59,963 bases of DNA from Streptomyces solincola (GTDB lineage: Bacteria; Actinomycetota; Actinomycetes; Streptomycetales; Streptomycetaceae). This document shows, piece by piece, positions 26,145 through 35,065 of this stretch. The notes below the pieces were generated by a model that saw only the letters and a program-made list of their open reading frames with translations, was not told the origin of the DNA and made no database searches. The first letter of the stretch is position 1, and every line of letters starts with the position of its first letter. A program made the translations under genes and the position numbers. The DNA is taken from positions 1-59,963 of the forward strand of contig NZ_PVLV01000003.1 of NCBI RefSeq assembly GCF_002982015.1, read 5' to 3'.

Positions 26145-27587
26145 TCACTCCTGGGCGGCCCACCACTCCTTCAGCGCTGCCACGGCGTCGTCGTACGCCA
26201 TCGGCCCGTTCTCCAGGCGGAGGTCGAGCAGGAAGGCGTAGGCCCGGCCGACCGCGGGGCCCGGCGTGATGCCGAGGACCTGCTGGATCTGGTTGCCGTC
26301 GAGGTCCGGTCGGATGGCGTCCAGTTCTTCCTGCTCCTGGAGGCGGGCGATGCGCTCCTCCAGACCGTCGTAGGCGCGGGAGAGCGCGGACGCCTTGCGC
26401 TTGTTGCGGGTGGTGCAGTCCGACCGGGTCAGCTTGTGCAGCCTGCTCAGCAGCGGACCGGCGTCCCGGACGTAGCGGCGCACCGCCGAGTCGGTCCACT
26501 CACCGGTGCCGTACCCGTGGAAGCGCAGGTGCAGCTCCACCAGCTTCGAGACGTCCCGTACCAGCTCGTTGGAGTACTTCAGCGCCGTCATGCGCTTCTT
26601 GGTCATCTTGGCCCCCACCACCTCGTGGTGGTGGAAGGAGACCCGGCCGTCCGGCTCGAAGCGGCGGGTGCGGGGCTTGCCGATGTCGTGCAGGAGCGCC
26701 GCCAGCCGCAGCACCAGGTCGGGGCCGTCCTGCTCCAGGTCGATCGCCTGGTCCAGCACGGTCAGCGAGTGCTCGTAGACGTCCTTGTGGCGGTGGTGCT
26801 CGTCCCGCTCCAGGCGCAGCGCCGGCAGTTCCGGCAGGACGCGCTCGGCGAGCCCGGTGTCGACCAGCAGGCCCAGGCCCTTGCGGGGGTTGGCGGACAG
26901 CAGCAGCTTGTTCAGTTCGTCACGCACCCGCTCGGCGGACACGATCTCGATCCGCTCGGCCATTCCCGACATCGCCTCCACCACCTCGGGTGCGACGTCG
27001 AAGTCGAGCTGGGCGGCGAAGCGCGCGGCCCGCATCATCCGGAGCGGGTCGTCGGAGAACGATTCCTGCGGCGTGCCGGGGGTGCGCAGCACGCGCTGGG
27101 CCAGGTCCTCCAGTCCGCCGTGCGGGTCGATGAAGTCCTTCTGCGGCAGGGCCACGGCCATGGCGTTGACGGTGAAGTCGCGCCGGACCAGGTCCTCCTC
27201 GATGGAGTCGCCGTAGGAGACCTCGGGCTTGCGCGAGGTGCGGTCGTACGCCTCGGAGCGGTAGGTGGTGATCTCGATCTGGTAGCCGGCCTTCTGCGAG
27301 CCGACGGTGCCGAAGGCGATGCCGACGTCCCATACCGAATCGGCCCAGGGCCGGACGATCTTCAGTACGTCCTCGGGGCGGGCGTCGGTGGTGAAGTCGA
27401 GGTCGTTCCCGAGCCGGCCGAGCAGCGCGTCGCGTACCGAACCTCCGACCAGCGCGAGGCTGAACCCGGCCTCCTGGAAGCGGCGGGCGAGATCGTCGGC
27501 GACAGGGGACACGCGCAGCAGTTCACTGACGGCGCGGCGTTGCACCTGACTCAGGGCGGTCGGGGTCTCTTCGTTGGCGTTCGGCAC
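26145..27587 (-). CDS. cca: CCA tRNA nucleotidyltransferase (poly-A polymerase family)
   Basis: 480 residues from GTG 27587; the next upstream codons are not family-like. The nucleotidyltransferase core has LVGGSVRDALLGR (48-60) and the metal-binding NDLDFTTDA (Asp62, Asp64), then EEDLVRRDFTVNAMAV and FSDDPLRMMRAARFAAQLDF. A C-terminal HD domain (LLHDIGKPRT) is followed by the tRNA-binding helices. It adds or repairs the 3' CCA of tRNAs; relevant because the tRNA-Ile gene in this window does not encode CCA. Divergent from the DUF6049-type gene and matching the pcnA position in mycobacteria. Confidence 0.94.
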   Translation of the reverse strand: MPNANEETPTALSQVQRRAVSELLRVSPVADDLARRFQEAGFSLALVGGSVRDALLGRLGNDLDFTTDARPEDVLKIVRPWADSVWDVGIAFGTVGSQKAGYQIEITTYRSEAYDRTSRKPEVSYGDSIEEDLVRRDFTVNAMAVALPQKDFIDPHGGLEDLAQRVLRTPGTPQESFSDDPLRMMRAARFAAQLDFDVAPEVVEAMSGMAERIEIVSAERVRDELNKLLLSANPRKGLGLLVDTGLAERVLPELPALRLERDEHHRHKDVYEHSLTVLDQAIDLEQDGPDLVLRLAALLHDIGKPRTRRFEPDGRVSFHHHEVVGAKMTKKRMTALKYSNELVRDVSKLVELHLRFHGYGTGEWTDSAVRRYVRDAGPLLSRLHKLTRSDCTTRNKRKASALSRAYDGLEERIARLQEQEELDAIRPDLDGNQIQQVLGITPGPAVGRAYAFLLDLRLENGPMAYDDAVAALKEWWAAQE

Positions 27588-27721
27588 AACAGAAAAGGGT
27601 ACGTGTCGCCGCCCTGGGCACCGCCCGGTATTCGGCTCTCGGGAGCCGCACCCCGCGCCGCTCCGGTCGCGATCTTGTGGAGCAGTCCGCGGCACTCGGC
27701 GGCCGCGGTGCTCGTTACCAT

Positions 27722-27773
27722 GCCTGGACGCAAGGAACCCGCACCACGCCAGGACGCAAGGAATCCGGCGATC
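27722..27773. repeat. 26-bp tandem duplication upstream of the DUF6049-type gene
   Basis: Two adjacent 26-bp units begin at 27722 and 27748; GGACGCAAGGAA is identical in both, 26 bp apart. It lies between cca and the divergent secreted-protein gene, where promoters are expected. Confidence 0.65.
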
Positions 27774-27808
27774 AGGGACCGCGACAGACGACGAGGACGG
27801 GCGAGCAC

Positions 27809-30229
27809 GTGGCCGAGGCGGCAGATCTCCAGGGGACGACCGGTCCCGGGCCTGCCCGGCGCCGGCTGCGGCGGATGGCCGCGGTCCTGGCCGGGGCACC
27901 GCTGCTGGCGGCTCTGCTGACCATGCCGCCGGCGCATGCCGCCCCCGCCGCCCCGCAGCAGCCGGCGAGGCTCGCCGCCGCGAACGCCGCCGCGAAGGCC
28001 CCCGAGCGGGGGTCGGTGGATGTGGCGATCGACACGCTCTCGCCGAACACGCCCATGGAGGGTGACACCCTCACGGTCAGTGGCACGGTGACCAACCGCG
28101 GCAAGGAGACGGTCGGCCCGGCCACGGTGGACGTGCGACTGGGCTCACGGATGTCCAGCCGGGGCCAGATCGACGCGGTCGCCAAGCGCGGCGCGTTCCG
28201 GTCCGGCGCGGACGGCGAGGCGCTGGGCGGCTCCTATCGGGTGCGGATCCCCGCGCTGCCCTCCGGGGTGAGCCAGGACTTCAGCCTGCGGGTGCCGGTG
28301 GACGAGCTGGGACTGGACGGCGAGGGCGTCTACCAGCTCGGGGTGACGCTCTCCGGGCGTACCCCGAGCGAGCCCTACGACCAGGTCCTGGGCATCGAGC
28401 GGACCTTCCTGCCGTGGCAGCCGGAGGCCACGGAGAAGAAGACGCAGCTCACCTATCTCTGGCCGCTGGTCTCCTCCGCCCACCTCTCCGCCGAGACCGG
28501 GACGGACGACCAGCAGACTCCGGTGTTCGAGGACGACAAACTGGCCGCGGAGCTGGCCCCGGGCGGCCGGCTGGAGCGGCTCGTCTCCCTGGGCGCGGAG
28601 CTGCCGGTGACCTGGGTGATCGACCCGGACTTGCTGGCCACGGTCGAGGCGATGACCAACAGCTACCAGGTGAAGAACGGGGATCAGCAGGTCGCCGGGA
28701 AGAACCAGGCCGTCGCCGAGCGGTGGCTGGACTCGCTGGAGAAGGCGGTACAGGGCCGCAAGGTCGTCGCGCTGCCCTACGGGGACCCCGACCTGGCCTC
28801 GCTGGCGCACCGGGGCAAGGAGGTGTCCGGCTCGCTCAGCCACCTCCGACCCGCCACGGACGTCGCCGAGACCGCCGTGGAGACCATCCTTCACGTGAAG
28901 CCGTCGGTGGATTTCGCCTGGCCCGTCGACGGGGCCGTCGACCCCTCGATCGTCGACGTCGCCACCTCGGCCGGTGCGGACAAGATCATCGCCCGTGGCG
29001 ACAGTCTGCGCGACGACCTCTCCTACGCGCCGAACGCCGCCCGGCCCATCGGCGGCGGGACCACCGCCGTGGTCTCGGACGCCTCACTGTCCACCGCCTT
29101 CCAGGGCGACATGACCCGAGCCGACTCCTCCACCCTCGCGGTCCAGCAGTTCCTGGCGCAGACCCTCGCCCTCACCCACCAGCAGCCGGGCAAGGAACGC
29201 AACATCGTCGTCGCCCCGCAGCGGATGCCCAGCGCCGCGCAGGCGCAGTCGATGGCGACCGCCCTGCGGGCCCTTTCCGCCCAGCGCTGGAGCCAGCCCA
29301 GCGACCTGGTCGCGGCCGCTGCCGCCAAGCCGGATCCCGGCGCCGCCACCCAGGTACCGGGTGAGCGGCGCTACCCGGGTCGGCTGCGTGCGGCGGAGCT
29401 ACCGGTGGCGACGTACCGCGATGTGCGCACCACCCAGGAGACGCTGGACGACTTCGCGGGCATCCTCACCCAGCCGGACCGGGTGGTGACGCCGTTCGGC
29501 AACGCCATCGACCGGGGGATGTCGACGTCCTGGCGCGGTCAGGCCGAGGCAGCGAACGGCTACCGGACCGGGGTGCTGCGCCATCTGAAGAACCTCACGG
29601 CCGAGGTGCAGTTGATCGACAAGTCCGATCTGACGCTGTCCGGCCGCAGCGCCACCATCCCGGTCACGGTGCAGAACCAGTTGGTCCAGGGCATCGACCG
29701 GCTGACCTTGCGGCTGACCTCGACCAAGCCGACCCGGCTGAAGCTGAACGGCGACTCCTCGGTGGCCGAGCTGCCGGTGCGCATCGATGGTGGGCACAGC
29801 CAGTCGGTGAAGTTCACCGCGTCCGCCGCCGCCAACGGCCGGGTCCCGGTGACCGCACAGCTCTTCACCCCCGACGGCAAGCGGTACGGCCGGCCGATGA
29901 CCTTCACCGTCGAGGTCTCGGAGATCACGCCGACCGTGATGCTGGTGATCGCCGGCGGTTTCCTGCTGCTGGTGCTGGCCGGGGTGCGGATGTACACCCA
30001 GCGCAAGCGCGCCGCGGCGGACGGCGGCGGCGAAGCCGACGACGCACCCACCGACGGCGGTCCGGGCCCCGAGGGCGGCGACGGCGGACCGGTCGGGGCC
30101 GGTTCCGACTCCGCCGAGGACGACCGTCCGGGGGCCGCGTCCGGCCCCGGGCAGCCGAGTGACCCCGCGCCGGACACCGCGGCGCAAAGCACCGCCGCGC
30201 CGGGCCAGGGTGAGAAAGTGGACCGTTGA
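27809..30229 (+). CDS. DUF6049-type secreted, membrane-anchored protein
   Basis: 806 residues from GTG 27809 (GAGGACGGG upstream). A signal peptide (RRRLRRMAAVLAGAPLLAAL then LTMPPAHA) precedes a large exported region with a beta-rich start (VDVAIDTLSPNTPMEGDTLT), a deacetylase-like middle (VTWVIDPDLLATVEAMTN, VVALPYGDPDLASLA) and a second beta domain. One membrane helix (ITPTVMLVIAGGFLLLVLAG, about 705-725) and an acidic cytoplasmic tail follow. Mycobacteria have a similar protein (Rv3909) at the same place before mviN. It is 46 bp upstream of murJ. Function unknown; an envelope role is inferred from the neighbours. Confidence 0.85.
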   Translation: MAEAADLQGTTGPGPARRRLRRMAAVLAGAPLLAALLTMPPAHAAPAAPQQPARLAAANAAAKAPERGSVDVAIDTLSPNTPMEGDTLTVSGTVTNRGKETVGPATVDVRLGSRMSSRGQIDAVAKRGAFRSGADGEALGGSYRVRIPALPSGVSQDFSLRVPVDELGLDGEGVYQLGVTLSGRTPSEPYDQVLGIERTFLPWQPEATEKKTQLTYLWPLVSSAHLSAETGTDDQQTPVFEDDKLAAELAPGGRLERLVSLGAELPVTWVIDPDLLATVEAMTNSYQVKNGDQQVAGKNQAVAERWLDSLEKAVQGRKVVALPYGDPDLASLAHRGKEVSGSLSHLRPATDVAETAVETILHVKPSVDFAWPVDGAVDPSIVDVATSAGADKIIARGDSLRDDLSYAPNAARPIGGGTTAVVSDASLSTAFQGDMTRADSSTLAVQQFLAQTLALTHQQPGKERNIVVAPQRMPSAAQAQSMATALRALSAQRWSQPSDLVAAAAAKPDPGAATQVPGERRYPGRLRAAELPVATYRDVRTTQETLDDFAGILTQPDRVVTPFGNAIDRGMSTSWRGQAEAANGYRTGVLRHLKNLTAEVQLIDKSDLTLSGRSATIPVTVQNQLVQGIDRLTLRLTSTKPTRLKLNGDSSVAELPVRIDGGHSQSVKFTASAAANGRVPVTAQLFTPDGKRYGRPMTFTVEVSEITPTVMLVIAGGFLLLVLAGVRMYTQRKRAAADGGGEADDAPTDGGPGPEGGDGGPVGAGSDSAEDDRPGAASGPGQPSDPAPDTAAQSTAAPGQGEKVDR

Positions 30230-30275
30230 GCGATGTCGTGGCCGGTCGGCCGGGGACGATGAGGGTGGGTAAACC

Positions 30276-32444
30276 ATGAACGCGCCGTACGACGGTGACC
30301 GCGGTCCGGGCGCGGGCGGAGGCGGCACGCCCCACGACGGGGCGGCCCCCGAGCCGGTCCCGTACCCGCCGGAGCTCGCCGCGCCCGATCCGTACCTCCA
30401 GCACGCCTACGACCAGGACCCCTACGGCAGCCGCGACCTGGCCGCGCAGGACCCGGTCGGGGAGGCGCTGTACGACCGGGCGGCGCACCCGCCGCCGCCT
30501 CCCGGCACCTACCCGGAGCCCCAGCCGCTCTACCAGCAGCCGGTGGCCCCGCAGTACGCGCCCGACCCCCGGGTGTGGGCGCAGACCCCGGCGCCCGAGC
30601 CCGACGGCCCCTCCCGGCACCTGCCCTACGGCGACGACGCCCGCACCGTGCAGTTCACCGGTGTGGACGACCTCGTCACCCGGGCCGGCGAGGAGCATCC
30701 CGAGCCGGACGCCTTCGCGCACCTGTACCGCGACCAGCAGGGGCAGGGCGGGCAGCCCGCGCCGGCGGAGCCCGAGGAGGCCCCCGGACCGGCCCCGGCC
30801 GTCAAGAAGTCCGGCGGCCGTGCCTCCGGCCTGCTGAAGTCCAGCGCCGTGATGGCCGCCGGCACTTTGGTCTCCCGGCTCACCGGCTTCGCCCGCACCC
30901 TGGTCATCACCGGCGCGCTCGGCGCCGCCGTGCTCGGTGACGCCTACACGGTGGCCGCCACCCTGCCGACGATGATCTACATCCTAACCGTCGGCGGCGG
31001 ACTGAACTCGGTGTTCGTGCCGCAGCTCGTCCGCTCCATGAAGAACGACGAGGACGGCGGCGAGGCGTACGCCAACCGGCTGCTCACCCTGGTCATGGTG
31101 GCGCTCGGCGTGATCGTCGCGCTCGCCGTGATCGGGGCGCCGCTGCTGGTCAAGGCGATGTCGGATCCCATCGCGGACGACGTCGCCGCCAACAGCGTGG
31201 CGGTCACCTTCGCCCGGTTCTGCCTGCCCACGATCTTCTTCATGGGCGTGCACGTGGTGATGGGGCAGATCCTCAACGCCCGCGGCCGGTTCGGCGCGAT
31301 GATGTGGACCCCGGTCCTGAACAACATCGTGGTGATCTTCACCTTCGGCATGTTCATCTGGATCTACGGCACCTCCGCCGCGTCCCGGATGGGCGTGGAG
31401 ACCATCCCCGCCGAGGGCGTGCGGCTGCTCGGCATCGGCACCCTGCTGGGCCTCGTCGTCCAGGCCCTGGCGATGCTGCCCTACCTGCGGGAGGCCGGCT
31501 TCAGGTTCCGCCCCCGGTTCGACTGGAAGGGCCACGGCCTCGGCAAGACGGTGAAGCTGGCCAAGTGGACGGTGCTGTTCGTCCTCGCCAACCAGGCCGG
31601 CGTGGTCGTCGTCACCCAGCTCGCCACCGCCGCCGGCAAGGCCTCCGGCCAGGACGGCGCGGGCATCATGGCCTACTCCAACGCCCAGCTCATCTGGGGC
31701 ATGCCGCAGGCCATCATCACCGTCTCGGTGATGGCCGCGCTGCTGCCGCGGATCTCCCGCGCCGCACACGACGACGACCCCGGGGCCGTCCGCGACGACA
31801 TCTCGCAGGGCCTGCGCAACTCCGCCGTCGCCATCGTGCCGATCTCCTTCGCCCTGCTGGCGCTGGGCCTGCCGATGTGCACCCTGCTGTACGCCTCCGC
31901 CAGCGATCAGGCCGCGACCGGGATGGGCTTCATCCTGATGGCGTTCGGCCTCGGCCTGATCCCCTACTCGGTGCAGTACGTGGTGCTGCGTGGCTTCTAC
32001 GCCTACGAGGACACCCGCACCCCCTTCTACAACACGGTCATCGTGGCCGCGGTCAACGCGGCGGCCTCCGCCGTCTGCTACCTCGTCCTGCCGGCCCGGT
32101 GGGCGGTGGTCGGCATGGCCGCCGCCTACGGCCTGGCCTACGCGGTCGGCGTCGGCGTCGCCTGGCGGCGGCTGCGCCTGCGGCTCGGCGGCGACCTGGA
32201 CGGGGCGCACGTGGTGCGCACCTACGCCCGGCTGTGCATGGCCTCGCTGCCCGCCGCGGTGGCCGGCGGCGCCGTCGCGTTCGGCGTCCTGGAACTGCTC
32301 GGACGCGGCGCGGGCGGATCGCTGATCGCCCTGCTCGTCGGCGGGCTGGTGCTGCTGATGGTCTTCTACGTGGCGGCCCGGAAAATGCGGATCGCCGAGC
32401 TCAACGCCATGGTGGGCATGGTCCGCGGCCGGCTCGGCCGCTGA
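30276..32444 (+). CDS. murJ: Lipid II flippase MurJ (MviN)
   Basis: 722 residues. A 185-residue Pro/Tyr/Asp-rich cytoplasmic N terminus precedes a 14-helix MOP-superfamily flippase beginning at LLKSSAVMAAGTLVSRLTGF. SRLTGFARTLVITGALGAAV, GGGLNSVFVPQLVRSM and GQILNARGRFGAMMWTPVLN match MurJ, including the conserved Arg residues of the central cavity. It moves lipid II to the outer face for the PBPs. In mycobacteria MviN carries a fused pseudokinase and extracellular domain; here these are encoded by the next gene. Confidence 0.95.
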   Translation: MNAPYDGDRGPGAGGGGTPHDGAAPEPVPYPPELAAPDPYLQHAYDQDPYGSRDLAAQDPVGEALYDRAAHPPPPPGTYPEPQPLYQQPVAPQYAPDPRVWAQTPAPEPDGPSRHLPYGDDARTVQFTGVDDLVTRAGEEHPEPDAFAHLYRDQQGQGGQPAPAEPEEAPGPAPAVKKSGGRASGLLKSSAVMAAGTLVSRLTGFARTLVITGALGAAVLGDAYTVAATLPTMIYILTVGGGLNSVFVPQLVRSMKNDEDGGEAYANRLLTLVMVALGVIVALAVIGAPLLVKAMSDPIADDVAANSVAVTFARFCLPTIFFMGVHVVMGQILNARGRFGAMMWTPVLNNIVVIFTFGMFIWIYGTSAASRMGVETIPAEGVRLLGIGTLLGLVVQALAMLPYLREAGFRFRPRFDWKGHGLGKTVKLAKWTVLFVLANQAGVVVVTQLATAAGKASGQDGAGIMAYSNAQLIWGMPQAIITVSVMAALLPRISRAAHDDDPGAVRDDISQGLRNSAVAIVPISFALLALGLPMCTLLYASASDQAATGMGFILMAFGLGLIPYSVQYVVLRGFYAYEDTRTPFYNTVIVAAVNAAASAVCYLVLPARWAVVGMAAAYGLAYAVGVGVAWRRLRLRLGGDLDGAHVVRTYARLCMASLPAAVAGGAVAFGVLELLGRGAGGSLIALLVGGLVLLMVFYVAARKMRIAELNAMVGMVRGRLGR

Positions 32445-32574
32445 CCGGGAGATCGAACCGGGGCCGGTCGCACAACCATCGCCCAGGGCCGCGTGTCGTG
32501 CATAGCACCGGACTGTGGGCACAATTGGCATGGCTGTCAGACATGGCGCTACGGATGGGGAGGCAGGAACGACG

Positions 32575-34323
32575 GTGGCGGAACGGAGCACGGCTGCCGT
32601 CGACGTGGCCGACAACAGCGGTGACGAGCCGCTGACCGCGAAAGCGGAGAAGGCCGCGACCGACGGGGTGGAGCAGGCGCAGGATCCGACGGACACGTCC
32701 GCGGAAGACGGCGACCGGGCGCCGGGTGAGCCACCCGCCCCCGCCGCCCCGGAACTGCACAGCGGGTACAAGATCGCCAGACGGTACCGGCTGGAGGAGT
32801 GCGTCACCCGTCTGGACGGCTTTAGCAGTTGGCGCGCAGTCGACGAGAAGCTGCGCCGCGCGGTCGGCGTCCATGTCCTGCCCGCCCGTCACCCCCGGGC
32901 CCGGTCGGTGCTGGCCGCCGCCCGCTCCTCCGCCCTGCTGGGCGATCCGCGGTTCGTCCAGGTCCTCGACGCGGTCGAGGACAGCGAACTGGTCTACGTG
33001 GTCCACGAGTGGCTGCCCGACGCCACCGAGCTGACCAACCTGCTGGCGGCCGGCCCCATGGAGGCCCACGACGCCTACCAGTTGGTCAGCCAGGTCTCCC
33101 AGGCCATGGCGGCCGCCCACCGCGAGGGCCTGGCCCACCTGAGGCTCACCCCTGGAGCGGTACTGCGCAGTTCCACCGGCCAGTACCGCATCCGCGGCCT
33201 CGCGGTGAACGCGGCCCTGCGCGGCATCAGCGCCGAGCGCCCCCAGCGCACCGACACCGAGGCCATCGGGGCGCTGCTGTACGCGGCGCTCACCCAGCGC
33301 TGGCCGTATGAGAACGACGCCCACGGACTGTCCGGGCTGCCCAAGACGATCGGCCTGCTGCCTCCGGACCAGGTACGGGCGGGGGTGCACCGGGGCCTCT
33401 CCGAGATCGCCATGCGCGCCCTGGTCAACGACGGCGCCACCGCCTCCCGGCAGGAGCAGCCCTGCACCACGCCGGACGAGCTGGCCAAGGCCGTCGCGGC
33501 GATGCCCCGGATCCGGCCGCCCGAGCCGGAGTTCCCCACCGCCGCCGAATACCAGCAGGGCACCACCTATCAGCAGGGGTTCAGTCGGGGCACGGGGCAC
33601 CACGCCGGCCCGGTCGCCCCGCTGCCGCCGCTGCCGCCTCCGCCGCTCCAGACCCGCACCGGCAAGGCGCTGAAGTGGGTGGTCTCGGCGCTACTGATCG
33701 CCGCGCTGGGGCTGGGTAGCTGGCAGATCGCCGACAAGCTCCTCGGCCGTCAGGACGCCGCCGACGAACCCAACCCCTCGCAGTCCACCACGACCACCAC
33801 CGGCGGCGGCGAGGAAGATGACAAAAAGCCCGGCGTCCCGGTGCCGCTGAAGGTGCAGGACGCCCAGGAGTACGCCCCGGACGGCGTCGCGCAGAAGCCA
33901 GAGGACGTCGCCGACACCTACGACGGCGACCAGGAAAGCCACTGGCGCACCAAGTACTACGTGGACGGGCCGGAGTTCGCCCCCACGGTGAAGCGGGGTG
34001 TGGGCATCGTCTACGACCTCGGCGCCGAGAAGGACGTGTCCACCGCCACCCTGGCCCTGCGCTACGGCGGCGACCACACCACGGTTGCCCTCTACGCCAC
34101 CGATTCGCTTTCCCCGGGCGGCAGTTCGGGCGACCCGGTGGGCTCCCTGAAGCAGATCGCGAAGGGCACCACCAGCGGCACCACGCTGGACCTCAAGGCG
34201 GAGAAGCCCGTCAAGAGCCGCTATGTGCTGATGTGGATCACCGCCATGCCGTACTCGGGCCAGGACGGCTACAGTTCGCCCGGATACAAACAGGGTGTCG
34301 CCGACGTGCGCTTCACCGGCTGA
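32575..34323 (+). CDS. Membrane-anchored pseudokinase (MviN partner type)
   Basis: 582 residues from GTG 32575, which has GGAGGCAGGA upstream; earlier in-frame starts at 32515 and 32530 lack one. A Ser/Thr-kinase-like domain begins at YKIARRYRLEECVTRLDGFS, but the ATP-binding Lys is His (VGVHVL), the HRDLKP loop reads HLRLTP, and DFG reads RGL, so it cannot phosphorylate. One membrane helix (LKWVVSALLIAALGLGSWQI) leads to an extracellular discoidin-like domain. In M. tuberculosis the equivalent MviN pseudokinase is a PknB target that binds FhaA. Directly after murJ, before the sigma factor gene. Confidence 0.88.
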   Translation: MAERSTAAVDVADNSGDEPLTAKAEKAATDGVEQAQDPTDTSAEDGDRAPGEPPAPAAPELHSGYKIARRYRLEECVTRLDGFSSWRAVDEKLRRAVGVHVLPARHPRARSVLAAARSSALLGDPRFVQVLDAVEDSELVYVVHEWLPDATELTNLLAAGPMEAHDAYQLVSQVSQAMAAAHREGLAHLRLTPGAVLRSSTGQYRIRGLAVNAALRGISAERPQRTDTEAIGALLYAALTQRWPYENDAHGLSGLPKTIGLLPPDQVRAGVHRGLSEIAMRALVNDGATASRQEQPCTTPDELAKAVAAMPRIRPPEPEFPTAAEYQQGTTYQQGFSRGTGHHAGPVAPLPPLPPPPLQTRTGKALKWVVSALLIAALGLGSWQIADKLLGRQDAADEPNPSQSTTTTTGGGEEDDKKPGVPVPLKVQDAQEYAPDGVAQKPEDVADTYDGDQESHWRTKYYVDGPEFAPTVKRGVGIVYDLGAEKDVSTATLALRYGGDHTTVALYATDSLSPGGSSGDPVGSLKQIAKGTTSGTTLDLKAEKPVKSRYVLMWITAMPYSGQDGYSSPGYKQGVADVRFTG

Positions 34324-34333
34324 CGCCATCGCC

Positions 34334-35065
34334 ATGAGCAGCCAGGGAGGGGGCGCACCCTTGGAAGCCGACGAGCTGGGCACGGTGGACGACCGCGATC
34401 TCCTGGCGCGGCATGTCGCCGGCGACCCGGACGCGTTCAGCGAGCTGGTCCGACGCCATCGCGACCGGCTCTGGGCCGTGGCGATGCGGACCCTGGGCGA
34501 CCGGGAAGAGGCCGCCGACGCCGTCCAGGACGCACTGGTATCCGCGTTCCGTGCTGCCCACACCTTCCGTGGTCAGTCGGCGGTCACCACCTGGCTGCAC
34601 CGCATCACCGTCAACGCCTGCCTGGACCGGGCCCGCAAGGCGGACTCCCGCAAGACCTCCCCGGTGGACGACACCCAGAAGCTGGAGCAGCTCCTGGAGC
34701 CGCACGAGTCGGCGGAGGCCCCCGCCGAGCGCCACGACCTCCACCGGGAGCTGCTGGCGGCACTGGGCAGGCTGCCGGCCGAGCAGCGGGCGGCATTGGT
34801 GCTGGTGGACATGCAGGGCTATCCGGTCGCCGAGGCCGCCGCGATCCTCGGCGTCCCCACCGGGACGATCAAGAGCCGCTGTGCGCGGGGCCGGGCACGC
34901 CTCCTGCCCATGCTCACTCATCTGCGCGGCGACAACGGGGATAGCGCGACCAGCGACCGGGGAAGGAACCGGACGCCAGGGACATCCGTCCCACCGGCGT
35001 CGGGACCGAGGGATGCGGGACCGCACGATCCTGCAGCAGTGAAGGGCGGAGGTGGGCGCGCATGA
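34334..35065 (+). CDS. sigM: ECF sigma factor (SigM-like)
   Basis: 243 residues from ATG 34334. Region 2 runs from DLLARHVAGDPDAFSELVRR through the 2.2 core (EEAADAVQDALVSAFRAAHT) to the 2.4 helix (TTWLHRITVNACLDRARK). Region 4 is LPAEQRAALVLVDMQGYPVA, EAAAILGVPTGTIKSRCARG. A 55-residue disordered tail follows. Stop codon overlaps the anti-sigma start (ATGA), so the two are translationally coupled. Position before trxB matches SCO3892 of S. coelicolor and Rv3911 of mycobacteria. Note that S. coelicolor also has an unrelated group 3 factor called sigM. Confidence 0.92.
   Translation: MSSQGGGAPLEADELGTVDDRDLLARHVAGDPDAFSELVRRHRDRLWAVAMRTLGDREEAADAVQDALVSAFRAAHTFRGQSAVTTWLHRITVNACLDRARKADSRKTSPVDDTQKLEQLLEPHESAEAPAERHDLHRELLAALGRLPAEQRAALVLVDMQGYPVAEAAAILGVPTGTIKSRCARGRARLLPMLTHLRGDNGDSATSDRGRNRTPGTSVPPASGPRDAGPHDPAAVKGGGGRA

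Noticed and set aside
28889..28900. CTTCACGTGAAG inside the DUF6049-type gene, resembling parS
   Set aside because: Only the inner TTCACGTGAA matches; the GTTT/AAAC ends that ParB needs are missing.
32515..32574. Earlier GTG/ATG starts for the pseudokinase
   Set aside because: Neither has a ribosome site, whereas GTG 32575 follows GGAGGCAGGA.
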